A DNA stretch of 8,234 nt, from contig JAFGET010000186.1 in assembly GCA_016931435.1 (NCBI GenBank), forward strand, positions 1-8,234, in the 5' to 3' direction. Each line of letters opens with the position of its first letter. Positions within the stretch are counted from its first letter, which is position 1. Position numbers and translations under genes: made by a program. This DNA is from Candidatus Omnitrophota bacterium. Lineage in GTDB: Bacteria > Omnitrophota > Gorgyraeia > Gygaellales > Profunditerraquicolaceae. The notes under the pieces were generated by a model that searched no databases, was not told where the DNA came from, and was given only the letters and a program-made list of their open reading frames with translations. Positions 5,739 through 8,234 of this stretch are shown here, one piece after another.

Positions 5739-7283
5739 CTATTCCCACTCTATCGTTGCGGGAGGTTTTGAGCTTATATCGTAAACTACGCGGTTTACCC
5801 CCTTGACTTCGTTGATGATGCGGCTGGATATTTTCTGCAGGGTCTCGTAAGGCAGCTGCGTCCAATCAGCGGTCATTCCGTCAAGGCTGCTGACACAACG
5901 AATAGCGACTACATTTTCGTATGTGCGTTCGTCTCCCATTACGCCTACGCTTTTTATGGGCAGAAGCACGGCAAAAGACTGCCAGACCTGCTCATATAGT
6001 TCGGCTTTCCTGATCTCGTCGGTCACGCGCCTGTCTACCTCACGCAATAAATCCAGATATTTTTCGTTCACTTCTCCTATGATCCTTATGGCTAAACCCG
6101 GCCCCGGAAAAGGTTGGCGGTATAAGAGGGCTTCAGGCAGGCCCATCTCTTTTCCGATCTCCCTGACTTCGTCTTTAAACAGGTCCCTCAGGGGCTCGAT
6201 TAACTTTAGCTTCATATGCGCAGGTAATCCTCCGACATTGTGGTGGCTTTTAATCTTACTCGAAGGAGCGCCGATAGGTGAAAGCGATTCTATTACGTCC
6301 GGGTAAAGCGTGCCTTGCGCCAGGTATTTGACACCTTTAGTTTTCGCCGCTTCTTCTTCAAAAACACGCACAAATTCTTCCCCGATGATCTTTCTTTTTG
6401 CTTCCGGGTCAGTGATGCCTTTAAGCCTTCCTAAGAAACGCTTGCTTCTGTCGACGCAAAGCAGGTTTAAGCGAAAATTATCGCGGAATACTTTCTTTAT
6501 CTGTTGCGCTTCATCTTTTCTTAACAGCCCGTTATCTATAAAAATACAACGGAGGTTCTTGCCCAGGGCTTTGTGCAGTAATAATGCGGTAACTGAAGAA
6601 TCAACTCCCCCGGATAAACCTAAGACTGCCCTATCCTTCCTTCCTACTGTTTTTTTGATATTCTCCACGGACTCTTTGATGAACGATTCCATGGTCCAGC
6701 GGCTTAAACACCCGCATATTTTAAATAGAAAATTGCCCAGTATTTGCGTGCCCTTGTTGGTGTGCGTGACTTCCGGATGGAACTGTACTCCGTAAATCTT
6801 TTTTTGAACGTGGCCTATTGCCGCAACAGGAGCGTTATTTGTATGCGCCAGATTTATGAATCCAGGAGGCATCTTTTTTACGTGGTCTCCGTGGCTTGCC
6901 CAGCAGGTAAGATTTCCCGGCAAATGGTTAAAAAGCGTGCGGTTATTGTCGATGAATAATTCGGTCTTGCCGTATTCGCGCTCTTTGGTATTTTTGACTT
7001 TGCCCCCAGTCATTTCCGTGATCAGCTGCATTCCGTAACAAATCCCAAGGACGGGAATACCCAGCTTAAAGATACCCTTATCCGGGTGAGGGCTCTTTTT
7101 TTCGGTGACTGATGCCGGCCCCCCGGAAAGTATAATCCCTTTCGGAGACATCGCGGCGATTTCTTTAGCCGGCGTATTATAAGGTATGATCTTTGAGAAC
7201 ACCTTATTTTCGCGCACGCGCCTGGCGATCAACTGCGAGTATTGCGAACCGAAATCCAAGATCAATATAGTCTGTTTTGTCAT
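5739..7283 (-). CDS. guaA: GMP synthase, glutamine-hydrolysing
   Basis: Converts XMP to GMP using ATP and ammonia released from glutamine, the last step of de novo guanine nucleotide synthesis in the cytoplasm. The 514 residues contain both halves of the enzyme. The class I glutamine amidotransferase domain (about 1-190) has ILDFGSQY (8-15), the oxyanion region GGPASV (54-59), the nucleophile Cys82 in GICYGMQ, and His169/Glu171 in HPEVTHT. The ATP pyrophosphatase domain follows, with the P-loop LSGGVDSS (223-230). The C-terminal dimerisation domain contains RQPFPGPGLAIR (389-400) and ends in the family hallmark PPATIEWE. It begins 17 bp after the GuaB3-type gene, which would supply its XMP substrate, so the two almost certainly form one transcription unit. 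The start MTKQTILILDFGSQY agrees with the family. No missing catalytic residue seen. Confidence 0.98.
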   Translation of the reverse strand: MTKQTILILDFGSQYSQLIARRVRENKVFSKIIPYNTPAKEIAAMSPKGIILSGGPASVTEKKSPHPDKGIFKLGIPVLGICYGMQLITEMTGGKVKNTKEREYGKTELFIDNNRTLFNHLPGNLTCWASHGDHVKKMPPGFINLAHTNNAPVAAIGHVQKKIYGVQFHPEVTHTNKGTQILGNFLFKICGCLSRWTMESFIKESVENIKKTVGRKDRAVLGLSGGVDSSVTALLLHKALGKNLRCIFIDNGLLRKDEAQQIKKVFRDNFRLNLLCVDRSKRFLGRLKGITDPEAKRKIIGEEFVRVFEEEAAKTKGVKYLAQGTLYPDVIESLSPIGAPSSKIKSHHNVGGLPAHMKLKLIEPLRDLFKDEVREIGKEMGLPEALLYRQPFPGPGLAIRIIGEVNEKYLDLLREVDRRVTDEIRKAELYEQVWQSFAVLLPIKSVGVMGDERTYENVVAIRCVSSLDGMTADWTQLPYETLQKISSRIINEVKGVNRVVYDISSKPPATIEWE

Positions 7284-7293
7284 AGTCGGCCTG

Positions 7294-7298
7294 CTCCT
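7294..7298 (-). promoter_or_regulatory. Ribosome binding site of guaA
   Basis: AGGAG on the minus strand, ten bases before the guaA ATG at 7283 and inside the 17-bp gap after the upstream stop codon. It supports the chosen guaA start and translation as the second gene of a short operon. Confidence 0.75.
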
Positions 7299-7300
7299 GT

Positions 7301-8234
7301 CTACTTGCCCATCCCTACGCGTTGACCGACCTGGAAGATCTTTCCTTCGGTCTGTATGGAAGGAGCTATGATTATTTCTACGTTATGCATCTCTTTTATA
7401 TCGGCGGAGCCTAGCGACCCCATAGAGGTCTTAAGCGCCCCTAAAAGGTTTTGCGAACCGTCATCTACTTTAGTCGGGCCAAAGAGTATCTCTTCCAGGG
7501 TGCCGGTTGTGCCTACGTGTATACGGGTGCCGCGGGGCAAATTCACGTTAGAAGTTGCCATGCCCCAGTGATAGCCTTTCCCCGGAGCCTCTTTTGCGCG
7601 GGCAAAGCTGGAGCCGATCATTACGGCATCTGCTCCGCAGGCAAAAGCCTTGCATATATCGCCCCCACGGTTCATGCCACCGTCAGTAATAATAGGGACA
7701 TATCTGCCGGTTTTTTTATAATAGAAATCCCTGGCAGATGCGGCGTCAAGGGTCGAAGTTACCTGAGGCACCCCTATCCCCAGAACTCCGCGGGTAGTGC
7801 AAGCTGCTCCCGGCCCTATGCCTATCAAAAGCGCGGATGCCCCTGTTTCCATCAAAGCAAGGGTAGTTTCATAAGTAACGCAGTTACCGAGGATCACCGG
7901 AACCTTTACGGATGAGCAGAATTTAAACAGGTCAAGGCTGCGGTATTCGCTGGTAATATGTTTGGTAGTAGTAACCGTGGATTGCACCACAAAAATATCC
8001 GCTCCCGCAGAAACAGCGATCTTGGCGAACTTTTCTGCGTGCGCCGGTATGCAGCTTACGGCCGCGGTCCCCTTATGGCTTTTTATCTGCTTGATCCTTT
8101 TTGCGATAAGTTTTTCTTTTATTGGCGCGTTATAGATGGATTGTATAAGCTCCGTGGCTTTTGCCGGGGAGGCTTTGCTTATCTTATCCAAAACCGTGTC
8201 CGGGTCTTCGTAGCGCGTCTGGACGCCGTCTAAA
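7301..8234 (-). CDS. guaB3: GuaB3-type IMP dehydrogenase family protein, 5' end outside window
   Basis: TIM-barrel enzyme of the IMP dehydrogenase/GMP reductase family. The frame is open to the window edge; the TTG at 8191 is an internal leucine, since 14 further codons (LDGVQTRYEDPDTV) continue upstream. About 310 residues are visible and GuaB3 proteins are roughly 385 long, so some 75 N-terminal residues are missing. The active-site loop GPGAACTTRGVLGIGVPQ has its catalytic Cys codon at 7799-7801. Substrate-binding ITDGGMNRGGDICKAFACGADAVMIGS follows as two adjacent family motifs, then RGTRIHVGTTGT, and the C-terminus GQRVGMGK. LDGVQTRYEDP, LGALKTSMGSLG and IAPSIQTEGK match remembered cyanobacterial GuaB3. 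In place of the paired CBS domains of classical GuaB there is only a short linker of about 60 residues. Adjacency to guaA supports an IMP to XMP role; GMP reductase activity is less likely. Confidence 0.85.
   Translation of the reverse strand, partial: LDGVQTRYEDPDTVLDKISKASPAKATELIQSIYNAPIKEKLIAKRIKQIKSHKGTAAVSCIPAHAEKFAKIAVSAGADIFVVQSTVTTTKHITSEYRSLDLFKFCSSVKVPVILGNCVTYETTLALMETGASALLIGIGPGAACTTRGVLGIGVPQVTSTLDAASARDFYYKKTGRYVPIITDGGMNRGGDICKAFACGADAVMIGSSFARAKEAPGKGYHWGMATSNVNLPRGTRIHVGTTGTLEEILFGPTKVDDGSQNLLGALKTSMGSLGSADIKEMHNVEIIIAPSIQTEGKIFQVGQRVGMGK

Noticed and set aside
6310..6795. A plus-strand open frame of 161 codons opposite guaA, and similar plus-strand frames across groEL, dnaE and guaB3
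   Set aside because: They lie wholly antisense to strongly conserved genes, show no recognisable domain, are Ser/Pro-rich in the way complement-frame translations are, and lack convincing ribosome binding sites.
8189..8191. TTG at 8191 as the start of the GuaB3 gene
   Set aside because: The frame stays open upstream to the window edge and encodes the conserved family segment DGVQTRYEDPD, so the true start is outside the window.

Overview
The window is bacterial chromosomal housekeeping DNA. All five genes lie on the minus strand, so transcription runs from high to low coordinates. In that order they are: a GuaB3-type IMP dehydrogenase family gene (5' end outside the window), guaA (GMP synthase), dnaE (DNA polymerase III alpha), groES, and groEL (last codons outside the window). 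Coding density is high and every gene looks intact apart from the two cut by the window edges. I see no RNA genes, CRISPR array, transposase or prophage gene.

Region by region: 8234-7301 and 7283-5739 form a tight guanine-nucleotide pair (IMP to XMP to GMP) separated by 17 bp that carry the guaA ribosome binding site. The 110-bp guaA-dnaE gap (5629-5738) is almost filled by two five-unit arrays of a degenerate heptamer in opposite orientation. dnaE fills 5628-2191. Ten bases after its stop codon lies a textbook heat-shock control region: a fully consensus sigma-70 promoter (TTGACA, 16 bp, TATAAT) overlapped by a perfect CIRCE operator (TTAGCACTC-N9-GAGTGCTAA). A roughly 163-nt leader rich in inverted repeats follows, then groES, a 91-bp spacer with a perfect 22-bp palindrome, and groEL.

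Organism: CIRCE indicates HrcA-type control of the chaperonin operon. The GuaB3 enzyme resembles cyanobacterial and actinobacterial GuaB3 proteins from memory, but the rest does not clearly point to either group. Mid-range GC, one-strand gene packing, and intergenic palindromes and heptamer repeats of a kind I associate with uncultured candidate phyla (for example Omnitrophota) make such a lineage my best guess. This is a weak inference that needs a protein phylogeny.

No wholly new multi-gene system is visible. The most interesting signals are non-coding: a groESL leader with mutually exclusive pairings next to the ribosome binding site, the mirrored heptamer arrays before dnaE (which lacks a recognisable Shine-Dalgarno sequence), and the groES-groEL spacer palindrome. 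The use of GuaB3 beside guaA is the most interesting coding observation.
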